Shown piece after piece: positions 30,519-40,800 of a DNA stretch of 47,452 bases (its first letter is position 1; each line of letters opens with the position of its first letter). Location: the IMG/VR virus record IMGVR_UViG_3300042314_000634, positions 1-47,452 of that record; one strand, 5' to 3'. The stretch comes from a virus. The position numbers and the translations under genes are program-made. The notes beneath the pieces were generated by a model, which worked only from the letters and a program-made list of their open reading frames with translations, was not told the DNA's origin and did no database searches.

Positions 30519-30950
30519 TTAAAAATCTATAATTGTTCTTGCTATTTTATTTAATCTTTCTTTTATACGAAAGATACTTGTGTTTGTTCTTTTGTAAAAA
30601 TCTTCGTTCTTTACTCCGTTTTCCATTTTAAGTTTGTTGTACCAACCTAAAAATCTTTCTACCTCTGCTAATTGGTTTTTGATTTCCCTAACACCTAAAT
30701 TGATTTTTTGTTCTGGTGAACGAGTTTCATCTCTTTTAAGTGCTAACCAACGATTTTCAGCTAATTCATATCCAGTTCCAGATGATTTAGCTTTACGCTC
30801 TTTATCAGCCTGTGTATTTCTACCAAACGCAAATGGAGTTTGATACCCGTCTACCGAAGCAGTTGTAGTTTCTTCGTTAGTTGGTGTGTTCCTTTCACGA
30901 AGTTTTTTACGAACTATTTCTTTTAATCTATCTCTACTAGATAATTCCAT
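30519..30950 (-). CDS. Hypothetical head-region protein (SVDGYQTPFAF type)
   Basis: A 143-residue, basic, largely helical protein. MELSSRDRLKEIVRKKLRER at the start is followed by TTTASVDGYQTPFAFG, a short motif that I recall from proteins next to portal and protease genes in other T4-like phages. The C-terminal part (IKNQLAEVERFLGWYNKLK...FKRIKERLNKIARTI-like helices) is probably a coiled coil. It overlaps the upstream gene by 14 nt. It is likely a conserved but uncharacterised head-assembly protein. Confidence 0.5.
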   Translation of the reverse strand: MELSSRDRLKEIVRKKLRERNTPTNEETTTASVDGYQTPFAFGRNTQADKERKAKSSGTGYELAENRWLALKRDETRSPEQKINLGVREIKNQLAEVERFLGWYNKLKMENGVKNEDFYKRTNTSIFRIKERLNKIARTIIDF

Positions 30951-31812
30951 TTTGAGTTCCCTTTAATACTTTATCCAACTCATATCCCATAATAACAGAT
31001 GTAATGTGTGTATCTGTAATTTTAGATGCAGTTTTGATTTTATTCAACTGATTGATTGTTTCAGCTAACTTTATTTTGGTAACTTTATCTTTGATTTCTT
31101 TACCAGTTTTAGTTAGTTCTTTGTTTAATTGAACAACTTCGTTTGTAATAAATGCTTTAAGATTATCAGAGTTAGTAAATGAGTTGATGTATTCTTTTAA
31201 AATACCCTTTTGTTTCTCATTTAAGGATTTGTATTTTTTATTAAAGTTCTCCACCAACATTTTGTATGTTAGTAAACGAATTTCTTTATCTTCTTTTTTA
31301 AGAGCTTCGTTGATTTTATCTACTGCCTTTAAGTTTGTAGATGGTTTAGATATAAGATGCTCTACGATTGCAAATTTAGTATTTACAAAATCTTTTGGGT
31401 CATAAGAATTTTCAGTATTCAAATTAAATTCAAATATCTTATATACCGAAGCAAGAACTTTATAGTTTGGAACTTGTGATTTTAAAAAATCATCTATTTG
31501 ATAATTTTCTTTTATTTCTTTGATAAGATTATACTTTTCTTTAAGTATTTTTTTCTCATCTAATTTTTTACGATTATCAATTACTGCATCAATAAATCTT
31601 TCTGCACGATTTTCTGAATTATATTTTTCATTTACGATGAATTGATATAATTTTAATTCGTTTGCCAGTTCTGTTTTAGAGTTAAAATACTTCTTTAACA
31701 ATCCCTCCGCAATACTTTTACGATTTGAGAGAATATCAGAGGTTACTTGACGAACCAATAGTTCGAAAAGAAAACCCGTATTTCTAAACTTTGAGTGTTT
31801 TATCTGTTTCAT
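30937..31812 (-). CDS. Hypothetical helical protein downstream of portal
   Basis: A 291-residue, lysine-rich, almost all-helical protein. It opens MKQIKHSKFRNTGFLFELLV and contains RQVTSDILSNRKSIAEGLLKKYF and several long charged helices. The RNTGFLFELLVRQVT-type opening is, from memory, shared by a family found next to the portal gene in marine T4-like phages, without known function. It starts a transcript from a TATATTTATA promoter 17 nt upstream and runs into the head-assembly genes. A role in prohead assembly or DNA packaging is inferred from synteny. Confidence 0.55.
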   Translation of the reverse strand: MKQIKHSKFRNTGFLFELLVRQVTSDILSNRKSIAEGLLKKYFNSKTELANELKLYQFIVNEKYNSENRAERFIDAVIDNRKKLDEKKILKEKYNLIKEIKENYQIDDFLKSQVPNYKVLASVYKIFEFNLNTENSYDPKDFVNTKFAIVEHLISKPSTNLKAVDKINEALKKEDKEIRLLTYKMLVENFNKKYKSLNEKQKGILKEYINSFTNSDNLKAFITNEVVQLNKELTKTGKEIKDKVTKIKLAETINQLNKIKTASKITDTHITSVIMGYELDKVLKGTQNGII

Positions 31813-31829
31813 TTATTCTTTATTCCAAA

Positions 31830-31839
31830 TATAAATATA
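31830..31839 (-). promoter_or_regulatory. Putative late promoter TATATTTATA
   Basis: An exact motif on the minus strand in the gap between the portal stop and the ATG at 31812, 17 nt from that ATG. Confidence 0.65.
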
Positions 31840-31861
31840 TAATATCTATTTAATAATAATT

Positions 31862-33700
31862 TTATTCGATTATATTTTGCTCATCCATCATACTCTTACC
31901 TTCCATTATCACTTTTGCTCCACCGGATTTTAGAGATTTTTTGATTGATTTGATGAAACTTTCATTGCTTCTACTTAATTTTCTCAACTCTTTATCGCCA
32001 AAAGCATCTCTACCATACATATGGTCATCTTTACCCATACGATTTACATCACGCGGTCTACCCGATGCTTTTGCTTCATTTGGTGATTGACCTAACTTTG
32101 ATTTTAAATCTTGTATAGTTTTTTCAACATCCAATGGCTCTCCTGTTGGGAACTCTTCTTCTGGTTGTTCTTCTTCAGGTTGTTCTTCACCACCTTGTTG
32201 TGGTTGTCCAGCCATCATACCACCTTGCTCTTGCTGTCCTTCTGGTTTACCGGTTGTTTCTAAATTAGTTAATACAAATGTATTTTTAGCATCTTTAACT
32301 AAACCTTTTTTCATATCTTCAACATCATCATCGCTGAAATTGAATACATTCTTATACATCCAATCTTTTGAGATAAGTTTTAAATCACCCATTGTTCTAG
32401 CTAAATCTACTTTAGATGCCCATAATTCAATTTTAGATTGTTCGTAGATTGTATATGGGATAGTTAATGATAATTCAAAATCAGCTAATGTTTCATCCTC
32501 AATACCTTGTGAGTATAAGTGAATGATTGCAATCTTTTCTAATTCAGATGTTACTATTCTTTGAACTCTTTCAATTGTTTTAGCAAATCTCATATCCATA
32601 GCTGCTAATGTAGCTTTTGAATTACCATCTTCTAAAAATCCTAAATGTTGTTTTGGTATTTTTAATGCCGCAAACATTTTATCTTTTAAGTAGTTTATAT
32701 CATCAATAGGAGCATACTCTAAACCATCCAAATTTTCAATAGATGTTCCACTATCATTACCACGAACTGGCAGATAGAAATCTTCCATCAAGTTTTGAAT
32801 GTTATACTTTAAGTTGTACTCACCAGTATCTGCATTAATAATTGGTGCTTTCTTTGATTTGTTGATAATACGTTGAATGTAATTATCAATCTCATTTGTA
32901 GGAATGTTACCCACATCAATTTTGTAGATACGCTTTTGTGGTGCTCTTGATATACGATGTATAATCATTGCATCTTCCATCAATGTAATTTGTTTCCACA
33001 ATCTTCTTGCACTTTCTAACATAGATTTACCATAAGGTAAAAAGTTAGTATCAGTCAACATACGAAAGTGAGCAATCTCATAGTTTTCGTATTCTGTTTT
33101 TTGTCCAGCTACATAAAGTGATTTAGTTGCTAATGGAGTATGAACGAATTTAACTGCTTGCCAATTGTTTGGGTCAAATCCTTCAACACGAGTAATCTCA
33201 TAAACTGAAAGTGGTTGGATACCAACTACACCTAACTCTTCTGCAATCTCAATATGTAAAAAGTGGTCACCATATTTAACCAAACTTCTTACCCAAGGGA
33301 ATAAATTAAATTCAACATTTATAATATCGTAGAATAAGTTTTCTAATATGGATTTTATTTGTTCGTTATTTGTTCTAACTTCTAATACCTTTCCGTATTC
33401 GTTTTTAGATGTAGACTCTTCTGCGTAAATATCCAATGCAGCACCAATGATTGGGTCAGCATCCATAGCATCATAATCTCTAAAAAGTTCTTGTCGTATT
33501 TGTTGGTAAGCAAGATAGTTCTCATAGGTATTATTCATAGCCGATGAGTGTAATCTCATATATCTATCACGTAGATTGGTAGCAATTGCTTGCGTTTCAT
33601 CGTAATCAATTACCTTTAACTTATTCCCTTGCTTTCTTACGATTACCGATGTGGAGAATAGTTTGTTTAACCTACCAAAAAATGATTTATCTGTTGCCAT
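31862..33700 (-). CDS. gp20: Portal vertex protein, gp20-like
   Basis: A 612-residue protein that follows T4 gp20 closely in its core: FLPYGKSMLESARRLWKQ, LMEDAMIIHRISRAPQKRIYKIDVGNIP, AKKAPIINADTGEYN-like stretch, then MEDFYLPVRGNDSGTSIENLDG and DDINYLKDKMFAALKIPKQHLGF. Portals form a dodecamer at one vertex. They start prohead assembly, dock the terminase and pass DNA. The C-terminal 110 residues are a low-complexity Gln/Glu/Gly region (GQQEQGGMMAGQPQQGG, then EEQPEEEFP) followed by a basic helix, an extension relative to the T4 core. No clear promoter motif lies directly upstream. Confidence 0.95.
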   Translation of the reverse strand: MATDKSFFGRLNKLFSTSVIVRKQGNKLKVIDYDETQAIATNLRDRYMRLHSSAMNNTYENYLAYQQIRQELFRDYDAMDADPIIGAALDIYAEESTSKNEYGKVLEVRTNNEQIKSILENLFYDIINVEFNLFPWVRSLVKYGDHFLHIEIAEELGVVGIQPLSVYEITRVEGFDPNNWQAVKFVHTPLATKSLYVAGQKTEYENYEIAHFRMLTDTNFLPYGKSMLESARRLWKQITLMEDAMIIHRISRAPQKRIYKIDVGNIPTNEIDNYIQRIINKSKKAPIINADTGEYNLKYNIQNLMEDFYLPVRGNDSGTSIENLDGLEYAPIDDINYLKDKMFAALKIPKQHLGFLEDGNSKATLAAMDMRFAKTIERVQRIVTSELEKIAIIHLYSQGIEDETLADFELSLTIPYTIYEQSKIELWASKVDLARTMGDLKLISKDWMYKNVFNFSDDDVEDMKKGLVKDAKNTFVLTNLETTGKPEGQQEQGGMMAGQPQQGGEEQPEEEQPEEEFPTGEPLDVEKTIQDLKSKLGQSPNEAKASGRPRDVNRMGKDDHMYGRDAFGDKELRKLSRSNESFIKSIKKSLKSGGAKVIMEGKSMMDEQNIIE

Positions 33701-33735
33701 TTACTTCTGTTTGTTTAATTATATAACCTTTATTT

Positions 33736-33803
33736 TTTTACTCATTTTTACCACTTTTAGGTGTTTAGTGGTAATTTATAGTTTTACTCAATTTTACCAC
33801 TTT
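33736..33803. repeat. Short direct repeat with inverted repeat before portal gene
   Basis: The sequence around TTTTACTCA(t/a)TTTTACCACTTT occurs at 33736-33757 and again at 33781-33803, where it overlaps the 3' end of the upstream gene. An 8-bp inverted repeat (TTACCACT at 33748-33755, AGTGGTAA at 33767-33774) lies within. No T-run follows on the minus strand, so I do not call it a terminator. The intergenic gap here holds no ORF. Confidence 0.6.
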
Positions 33804-34870
33804 CTACAAGACCAATATCTTGCTTTGTGTCTTGGACCAGGTTGGTCACAATTATGTCTAGCTCTAAACGATTTTCTTGCGTTAGGATTAGATTTTCTTA
33901 TTCGCATTGTTTTTTCACCTTTGGATGCTGCAGATGTACCACCATGTCCAAAGTTTACTTTAACAATATTACCTGCTGGATTTTTAACATATACTTTGAA
34001 CTTTTTAACATCCCCACGCGTTGGTTTACCCAATTTCACTTCTCTACCCTGATATTCTGCTTCAAATACACAATTACAATTATCTTCTTTTAATTCGTTT
34101 GTATATCCTTTTAGATATTTGATGAAATCTTCCATGTCATCATCTTCAACATCTAACTCATCATAATCATCTGTGTTATCGTGTCCACATTTATGACAAA
34201 CATATGGAGTTTTTCCACCATCTTCTAAATCCCATTCCCATCCACATTTTTCACATTCTACTGATTGAGTTTCATTTTCATTAACGGGAACACAATTTGG
34301 AACTTGATTTCCACCTTTATCCTTCATTCCCACTTGCTTATATCCATCCCAACAATCTTCACATAATGCATTAGCTTCTCCTTCGTTACAAGTCTTCCAA
34401 CCACCACCTTTTGATTTATAGTTCTTTGCAGCCCAGCCATTCGCATACGCAGATGGATAAACATCAAACTTTGATTTAGCTGCCGATTTAGATGCGGACC
34501 ATTTTGCCGGGTCAGTTGGACAATTTTTTTCTAAAAAAAGATTTAATTTTTCGTAGATATTCATACTTTCCTTTTTTGGTTTTGTAGAAACATATATTGG
34601 TGTTTTACCCTGTCCACTACTACTCTTACCACCTCTATCTGCATCATTTTGTGCTGCTCTTTTTCTTCTAGTTGCACTTTCTTTTTCTTTTTTACTCATT
34701 CCGGCAGCTTTTGATGCTGGAACACATTTTGCATATCCTTTCTTCTCACCCGAAGTGCCGCATGGAGGATGTTTCCCATCAACTTTCTTGCCGATGTTTA
34801 CCCACTTTTCCTTAAACCACTTGCGTAGGTCTTCTTTTACTATATTACGCAATTTTATATTACCATTCAT
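33794..34870 (-). CDS. Multidomain head-region protein with zinc ribbon
   Basis: Starting at the ATG at 34868-34870 gives 358 residues (MNGNIKLRNIVKEDLRKWFK). The N-terminal WVNIGKKVDGKHPPCGTS...CVPASKA...SKKEKESATRRKR block and the later YPSAYANGWAAKNYKSKGGGW segment are short motifs I recall from uncharacterised phage proteins. CEKCGWEW...CHKCGHD (about residues 208-233) is a four-cysteine zinc ribbon. The C-terminus, VKKFKVYVKNPAGNIVKVNFG...RKSFRARHNC...KARYWSCRKW, is a compact basic domain widespread in T4-like phages. Several modules are thus fused in one chain. Placement between terminase and portal suggests a role in packaging or the head. Function unknown. Confidence 0.6.
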   Translation of the reverse strand: MNGNIKLRNIVKEDLRKWFKEKWVNIGKKVDGKHPPCGTSGEKKGYAKCVPASKAAGMSKKEKESATRRKRAAQNDADRGGKSSSGQGKTPIYVSTKPKKESMNIYEKLNLFLEKNCPTDPAKWSASKSAAKSKFDVYPSAYANGWAAKNYKSKGGGWKTCNEGEANALCEDCWDGYKQVGMKDKGGNQVPNCVPVNENETQSVECEKCGWEWDLEDGGKTPYVCHKCGHDNTDDYDELDVEDDDMEDFIKYLKGYTNELKEDNCNCVFEAEYQGREVKLGKPTRGDVKKFKVYVKNPAGNIVKVNFGHGGTSAASKGEKTMRIRKSNPNARKSFRARHNCDQPGPRHKARYWSCRKW

Positions 34871-34878
34871 ATACAATA

Positions 34879-34888
34879 TATAAATATA
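34879..34888 (-). promoter_or_regulatory. Putative late promoter TATATTTATA
   Basis: An exact motif on the minus strand, only 8 nt before the ATG at 34870, so a transcript starting from it would have a leader of a few bases at most. Confidence 0.6.
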
Positions 34889-34905
34889 AAGAAATTCAGT
34901 TTAAC

Positions 34906-36501
34906 CTATCGTAGTAACCAACGCAAGTCTTCAAACTCATCATTTTTACCCGTTTGCATTTTGTATGGGTCATCACCAAATTGGCCGGGTGTGTATAAAG
35001 TATCATAAGATGTTTGTACGAAACCATCAATAGAACGTCTTGTCAAATCAATACCTTCTTGTCTTAAACGGAGTGCAGTATCTCTAATCCACAATCCCAT
35101 TCCTAATGCCATTACCAAGTCATCATTGTATCCTCTTGCTGCTTCGGCTCTACCATTGTGCCAAATAAAGGTAAAGAACTCATCTATCGTTCTTTTACTA
35201 TGGATAATAACACTCATATCTCGCATATAAGTGTCTATCTTTGATATTACTAACGGACGAGTTTTAGATGATATACTAAATCCTGGTACCATTTGCTTTT
35301 CATCTCTGTAAAACTTATTAGTAAATTGAGTATCAATATCTACATACTTAACATCTCTGTTAGACCAGAATAGATTTTTGTAGTTTCTATCTAAACATTG
35401 TTGAATTGTTGTCCAACCAATTGATGCATTATCAATGATTAGTAAAGCATCGTTATATTCGGTTGCCAAATTAATTAGAAAATTACCAAAATCTTTTGGT
35501 TCAATCTTTCCTTTATATTCTGCAACTTGTTCACAGCTTTCAGCATCTATTACGTGGCAGGTAGAATAATCTTCTCCATCACCACGAGCAACGTCAGCAG
35601 TTACTATATAACTTTTTGAATAATTAGGGTCTTCCCAAACCCATAAGTTATTATCAAACCCACGCTTATACATTGGGTCTTTTACATATGCTTCGGTATA
35701 TTTAACTAATAACTCCGGTGCGATTACCGTTGCTCCAGAACTGATAAAGTCACAATCACATTCTTGTGCTGCTCCTTTTTGTCCTAATTGTTTTTCTTGT
35801 TCCTCTCTCCAACTTATATCTCTTTCAGGGTGAACTGTCCAATGGAGTTTAATTGGGTGAAATAAGTTTTCACCATTTTCTGCACCTACCCATATTTGAT
35901 GAAACCAGTTACCAATACCATTTGGTGTAGATAATGCTATACAACTACCACCCGTTGATAAAGTAGATTGTGCCGATGTCCAAATATCTTCAATATAATC
36001 AATAAAAGCTGCTTCATCAAACACCAATAGGGATAGTGCTTCCGAACGTCCTGCATCTGGTTTAGATGAAATTGCTTTGATTTGAGAACCATTCTTTAAT
36101 CGTAGAGATAGTTTATTATCTTCCGATTCTTGTACTCTTAACCATACTGGTAAGAATTGGTTCATTACTCTAACCTTTAATACCAAGTTCTTTGCAACTT
36201 CTTGTTTTGTTGCAATAACCAACACGTTAAAGTCATCGTTGAATATCATTTTCCACAAAGAATATCCAGCTACTAATGTAGATATACCTAATTGACGTGA
36301 TTTTAAAACAACATTAAAGCGATTATCTTTAAAATCATTTAAAACTCCTTCTTGAAAATCGTATAAATCAAATGGAATTTTCCCACGAGTTGGGTGTTGA
36401 ATTTTGCAATACTTGCGCATAAAATAGACAGGGTCTTGTGCACATTTTCTGTATTGCTCTTTTACTGCATCTTGCAGTGATTTTGTTTGATTTGCGGCCA
36501 T
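34906..36501 (-). CDS. gp17: Terminase large subunit, gp17-like
   Basis: A 531-residue packaging motor. Walker A is KSRQLGIST (residues 67-75), Walker B is LLVFDEAAF with Asp162 and Glu163, and the STPNG coupling motif is at 191-195. The RNase H-like nuclease domain starts near residue 298 with IVTADVARGDGEDYS (Asp303), and has LLIIDNASIGWTT and a late DDLVMALGM acidic motif. It cuts concatemeric DNA and drives it into the prohead through the portal. An AAGG about 6 nt before the ATG may help ribosome binding. No recognisable small terminase lies directly upstream, although two unassigned genes do. Confidence 0.95.
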   Translation of the reverse strand: MAANQTKSLQDAVKEQYRKCAQDPVYFMRKYCKIQHPTRGKIPFDLYDFQEGVLNDFKDNRFNVVLKSRQLGISTLVAGYSLWKMIFNDDFNVLVIATKQEVAKNLVLKVRVMNQFLPVWLRVQESEDNKLSLRLKNGSQIKAISSKPDAGRSEALSLLVFDEAAFIDYIEDIWTSAQSTLSTGGSCIALSTPNGIGNWFHQIWVGAENGENLFHPIKLHWTVHPERDISWREEQEKQLGQKGAAQECDCDFISSGATVIAPELLVKYTEAYVKDPMYKRGFDNNLWVWEDPNYSKSYIVTADVARGDGEDYSTCHVIDAESCEQVAEYKGKIEPKDFGNFLINLATEYNDALLIIDNASIGWTTIQQCLDRNYKNLFWSNRDVKYVDIDTQFTNKFYRDEKQMVPGFSISSKTRPLVISKIDTYMRDMSVIIHSKRTIDEFFTFIWHNGRAEAARGYNDDLVMALGMGLWIRDTALRLRQEGIDLTRRSIDGFVQTSYDTLYTPGQFGDDPYKMQTGKNDEFEDLRWLLR

Positions 36502-36511
36502 AATGCCTTAC

Positions 36512-37174
36512 CTATTTTTTAATACGGATTTTCCAATATACACCACCACCTACATATGGAATTACTTGATTTCCACCAGTAGGTGATTGTTGATTGGATA
36601 TACCAAGATTTAATTGGTATAATTTATCTGTTTTTGTTTTTAGGATTACACCTGCACCAATTGAATTGCCGAAATTTACTTTATCCAATGCTCCGTTTAT
36701 ACCAACATATACTTGATTTTTAGGTAGTTCTTTTACTATCTTTGTATCAGTAATAGTTCGTTCTTTAATCGTAGCATTCCACTTTCTACCTAATATTTTA
36801 TTTTGGTATAAAGTATCTGTAAGTTCTATTGTTCCCAAATTATTATCTAAAACTAATTTATCTTTATATAACACCTTTTGGTTATACGATTGAACTATTC
36901 TAACCGTATCTCCTTTTGTATATACAGGAACTTCTATTCTTTTTTCTTTTTCAACAATTGTTTCGTGGTAAATATCTTTACCTCTAACATATTTTATTTT
37001 GGTGTGGTCTATTATTACAGTATCAATCTTGTGTTTTAACAACTCGTAGTTTTTTCCATCTACATTTATAGTTTCACCTACTTTACCATCATCTTTGGTA
37101 CATTTGTACCATACAATTCCGGCAGTTGCAAAAATCACAATCCATTTGATATTACTCTGTAAAAACTTTAGCAT
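36512..37174 (-). CDS. Membrane-anchored protein, possible spanin
   Basis: A 220-residue protein with one N-terminal membrane anchor (residues about 8-24, IKWIVIFATAGIVWYKC). A long polar and charged middle follows (VEKEKRIEVPVYTKGDTVRI, LYKDKLVLDNNLGTIELTD). The C-terminal 70 residues are beta-rich, with NQVYVGINGALDKVNFG, GAGVILKTKTDKLYQLNLGI and PYVGGGVYWKIRIKK resembling outer-membrane beta strands. An inner-membrane anchor joined to an outer-membrane-like end is the layout expected of a unimolecular spanin, which would fuse the two membranes at lysis. That is inference from topology. It overlaps the upstream gene by 23 nt. Confidence 0.5.
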   Translation of the reverse strand: MLKFLQSNIKWIVIFATAGIVWYKCTKDDGKVGETINVDGKNYELLKHKIDTVIIDHTKIKYVRGKDIYHETIVEKEKRIEVPVYTKGDTVRIVQSYNQKVLYKDKLVLDNNLGTIELTDTLYQNKILGRKWNATIKERTITDTKIVKELPKNQVYVGINGALDKVNFGNSIGAGVILKTKTDKLYQLNLGISNQQSPTGGNQVIPYVGGGVYWKIRIKK

Positions 37175-37790
37175 AATCTTCTTTTATTATTTCCCAACTA
37201 TCATCTTTTATTTGCTGATAACCGGATATGTTTTCTTCTGCTTCAGCTATATCATTTTTGATATTAGCTTTTAACTCTTCTAAATCACCATCGTAATTCC
37301 ACTTTTCAGTAGTACCATCTGAATTGGCGAATATATGTTCCTTACTTGCATCTACTAATGCCTCTTGGAACTTTTTAACTAAATCTTTTAAAAACTCAAT
37401 TTCAAAACTAGCAATCTTCCACTTTTCGTATTCGTTCCAATTACCTTTTACTCTAAATAATTGTTCTTTTTCAGCCAAACAATCTATACAATAACCAGTT
37501 TTACGAATAAATTGTAAATGCTTTTGAGTTTTTTTAACTGTTTTACAACTTTTACTTTTACAAGTAGATAATGATTGTATGTATTCTCTAATTCCATCGA
37601 ACTTTGATTTAACAATCTTATACCCCTTCTCTTGTACCCAAGTTACACCATCACTATCCGTCCACTCTTCACCAAGTACTCTATCCTGCTTTGTAGCGGA
37701 CCAACCATGTGTATTTGTTCCACTATTATCTCTGTTAAAAGCTACATCCAAAATCTTTTTTCTGGATGGGTGCATGTATTTCTTACTCAT
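37152..37790 (-). CDS. Hypothetical protein with four-cysteine motif
   Basis: A 212-residue protein. The N-terminal half starts MSKKYMHPSRKKILDVAF and carries CKSKSC...GYCIDC (Cys76/81 and 102/105 approximately), a likely zinc site separated by a basic helix. The C-terminal half is a charged coiled coil (WKIASFEIEFLKDLVKKFQEAL, LEELKANIKNDIAEAEENIS). Size, coiled coil and position two genes before gp17 would suit a small terminase subunit, but there is no sequence match that I can state. It has a TATATTTATA promoter 25 nt upstream and shares a transcript with the packaging genes. Function unknown. Confidence 0.45.
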   Translation of the reverse strand: MSKKYMHPSRKKILDVAFNRDNSGTNTHGWSATKQDRVLGEEWTDSDGVTWVQEKGYKIVKSKFDGIREYIQSLSTCKSKSCKTVKKTQKHLQFIRKTGYCIDCLAEKEQLFRVKGNWNEYEKWKIASFEIEFLKDLVKKFQEALVDASKEHIFANSDGTTEKWNYDGDLEELKANIKNDIAEAEENISGYQQIKDDSWEIIKEDYAKVFTE

Positions 37791-37815
37791 ATAACTTATT
37801 ATTTTGTTTTATATA

Positions 37816-37825
37816 TATAAATATA
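37816..37825 (-). promoter_or_regulatory. Putative late promoter TATATTTATA
   Basis: An exact motif on the minus strand, 25 nt before the ATG at 37790, in the short gap after the 1333-residue gene. Confidence 0.6.
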
Positions 37826-37838
37826 TAGTTTTTATATT

Positions 37839-40800
37839 TTAGTAAAATATTCCTAACAATTGATTTAACGATGCAAATGCTCCAGTCATCTTAAATACAT
37901 TACCTTTGTATGTAAATATAATTCCTTCGTTTGGAACTATCTTATCAAATCCACCGATTGAATTTAATCTTTCTAATTCCAATTTCATCTTTTCAATTTG
38001 TGCAGGTGTACCTTCTGCTTTTATTTTATCTATTGTTGTATCTAATCTTTTACGGATTGTTTGTAGTGCTTCGTTTGGAGATGCTGTCAACACCGATTGC
38101 ATGAATTGTAAAACTTCTGCTCCTACACCTAAAAAGATTTCCTCAAATTTCATTAGGTTTTCTTTTGCAATCTTATCTTTACTTTGTTTCTCAATACCAT
38201 CGGCCCATGCTCTTGCTTTCTCATCACCAATCAAATTTATACGGAATGATTTATCACCAAAGGCCCATCTTTTTGTTAAACCTTCAATTTCCAATGATGT
38301 TAAACCTTTAGAACCTTTTTGTATATAAGCTTTCCACCAAGCTTGATGGTAATCAGCTACACCAGCATTATCCGGTAAACTAAACTCACTTTGTAGTTTA
38401 GAAATCTTTGTAAGGAATTTACCTTTTTGTGAACTTAAATTTTCACTTTTTGGTAATTTTACAATTGGAGGTCCTTGTATTACATATTTAGATTGTATAT
38501 GTGCATTTACTTGCTTAATCATACCAGCCAATACACTTTCTGCTCCTTTGATTTGTCCTACTGCGTTTCCAGCTTCATTATATTCTACCGCGTTGTGGAA
38601 TACTAATAAAGCTTGTCCGTATGGAATAACATTTACAGATGTTGGATAAATAACCTCTAAATTCATAAATGCTTTACCATTCATAAATATCTTATCTTTT
38701 TGTGCTTGGGATAATCCTCTAATAGCACTTTCCAAATCCTTCATAGCAAAGTTGTAAGCATCACTTAATGCTCCCCTACCAGCAAACTTTGAAGCCATAC
38801 CAGAAGCATCTAATGCATTTGCTCCTCCGTTTGCCAAATGTCCTTTGTTTCTTGCTGCAATTAATCTACCATTTTTCCAGCTAATTGCTAGAGCTTGTCC
38901 ATCGGTTTTTTCTCTAACAACACCCAATGAACCATCCAATGCTTTACTTACAATGGTTTTTAAATCTTTGAATGTTAGGTTTATATCAGTATCAAATGGA
39001 TGGTTCATATGTCCATAAGCACCACCTTCCATTATTAAACTTTCTTTTACGGATTTTTTAATAGGTTCGTATCCACGATTTTGAGTATCTTTTGTATCAG
39101 TTTGATGACCAGGTTCTTTTTTTCTATTATCATCATCAAAATCTATTGTATCCAATTCAGGTTCATACCCATAATCTGGTGCATATGTTGATGTTTTGTG
39201 ATGGTGATTAAAGTTATTATCGGCAGTTCCGTGAGGTTCGTGGTTTTTTGTATTTATAGCTTCAAACGCACTATGTTTTACTTTGTACCAACCACCACCC
39301 GGTGTTGTAAATAATCTTGCTGGTATTCTAAATGTAGAACCTATTGGTAATTTACTGAAATACTTACTATCTATGTGAACCACTTTTGTAACGAACTCTC
39401 TTGTCTTATTATCTGCACCAATCAATTCAACTTCAATCTTTACAGGTTGTCCACCAATTTTAATTGTTCCACCAAATATACCTTTTGATATTTCATTAAG
39501 TTTAGTTTCAGTTGTATAAACAGGTGTTGATGATTTGAAATCATCTTTTCTCATTATAGTTTTAGCAATCAATTTGTTTGCTTGAACCATAAATGGAATG
39601 TTGATACCTGTTCTTTTATCTTTTACTACAAATTCATTGTATTGTTTTACAAATTCTAAAAACTTTTTCTTATTTTTTGCTAATCTTTTAAAGAAACCAG
39701 TTAGTTCTGCTGGTGATATTTCTTTACCATTACGAGGGTCATTTAATCTTTGGAAAAAATGGTCTGTTTCTTTTCCTAAAACAACATCTTCTGGAGATAA
39801 TTGAGAATCTGCATATTTCTCAACTTTATCCATATCAACCTTTGCCATTTCTTTTAGCTCATTTGGACCTTCCCAATCTTTTTCACTAACCTTACCACTT
39901 TCCTTATCTTTGTTATACCCATCAACTACCTTTGCCCAAACGGTAGCTGGTATAGCACCATTCATTATGTTATCGGCAAGTTGTAATGTAAAGTATTCGA
40001 TGTAAGTTTCATCTGTAATAGTTTCTACACCGGCATTTAATGCTGCTTTTATAACTCCACCAGCTAATACCTCACCCATCATATGTTCAGCAAGGTGTAA
40101 ACCTACACCTGCCATTAGTTTTGTAGGTCCTACTGCAAGTGCGCTGATACCACCCGTCAATAACATACTACCAACAGTCAAACCTACTGTTTTAGCAACA
40201 CCAATCATTGCTTTCTTTTGTTTTTCATCTGGTTTTTTACCAGAGAAAACTGCTTTAAATCCTTCCCCAGCTTCTTTTATTTCGTGTCCTAAATGCTTTG
40301 CTTCTCTAACTACACCTTTTACAATACCATTTGCCTTATCTCCAATCCATTGTCCAACACTACGTCTTTCTTTTGATTGTGGTGCATGTGCTCCTTTGAA
40401 AAATTCTTTTTCTTTTTCACTCCACTTTTTTATTTTTTGACCTATTGCTCTAACTACTGCTTTTGGATTAGATACTGCGGTTTTAGCAACTTTTCCAACC
40501 GATGCTTTATTATCTGTTTCTCCACTTTTTGCAACAGATGGAGATTGTGCTTTTTGTTTAACCTTTTGTAGTTTTTGTCTATCCGAGCCACCCATTTTAG
40601 CAACCAACATCATTGCTGCTTTGTAAGCCGGGTGGTCTCTATCGTAGTTTAATGCAGAACTTACTTTAATATCTTCACCTGTATCTGGATTCTTTACTAA
40701 TTGGTTTAAGATTTGTGGTGAATATCCACTACCTTTTACAGATGCTTCTTTTACAATACCTTCACCATATGAATTATATAATGCTAGATTGACCTGATTT

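Noticed and set aside
33748-33774. Inverted repeat considered as a terminator before the portal gene
   Set aside because: On the minus strand it is followed by an A-rich and not a T-rich tract, so it lacks the rho-independent signature.
34879-34888. Reading TATAAATATA on the plus strand as a T4-type late promoter
   Set aside because: Plus-strand transcription would run antisense into structural genes, and no plus-strand gene is supported. Placement after minus-strand terminators favours the minus reading TATATTTATA, though it is not proven.
37152-37790. Small terminase subunit (gp16)
   Set aside because: Position, size and coiled coil would suit, but I see no sequence features specific to gp16, and the four-cysteine motif is not typical of that family.
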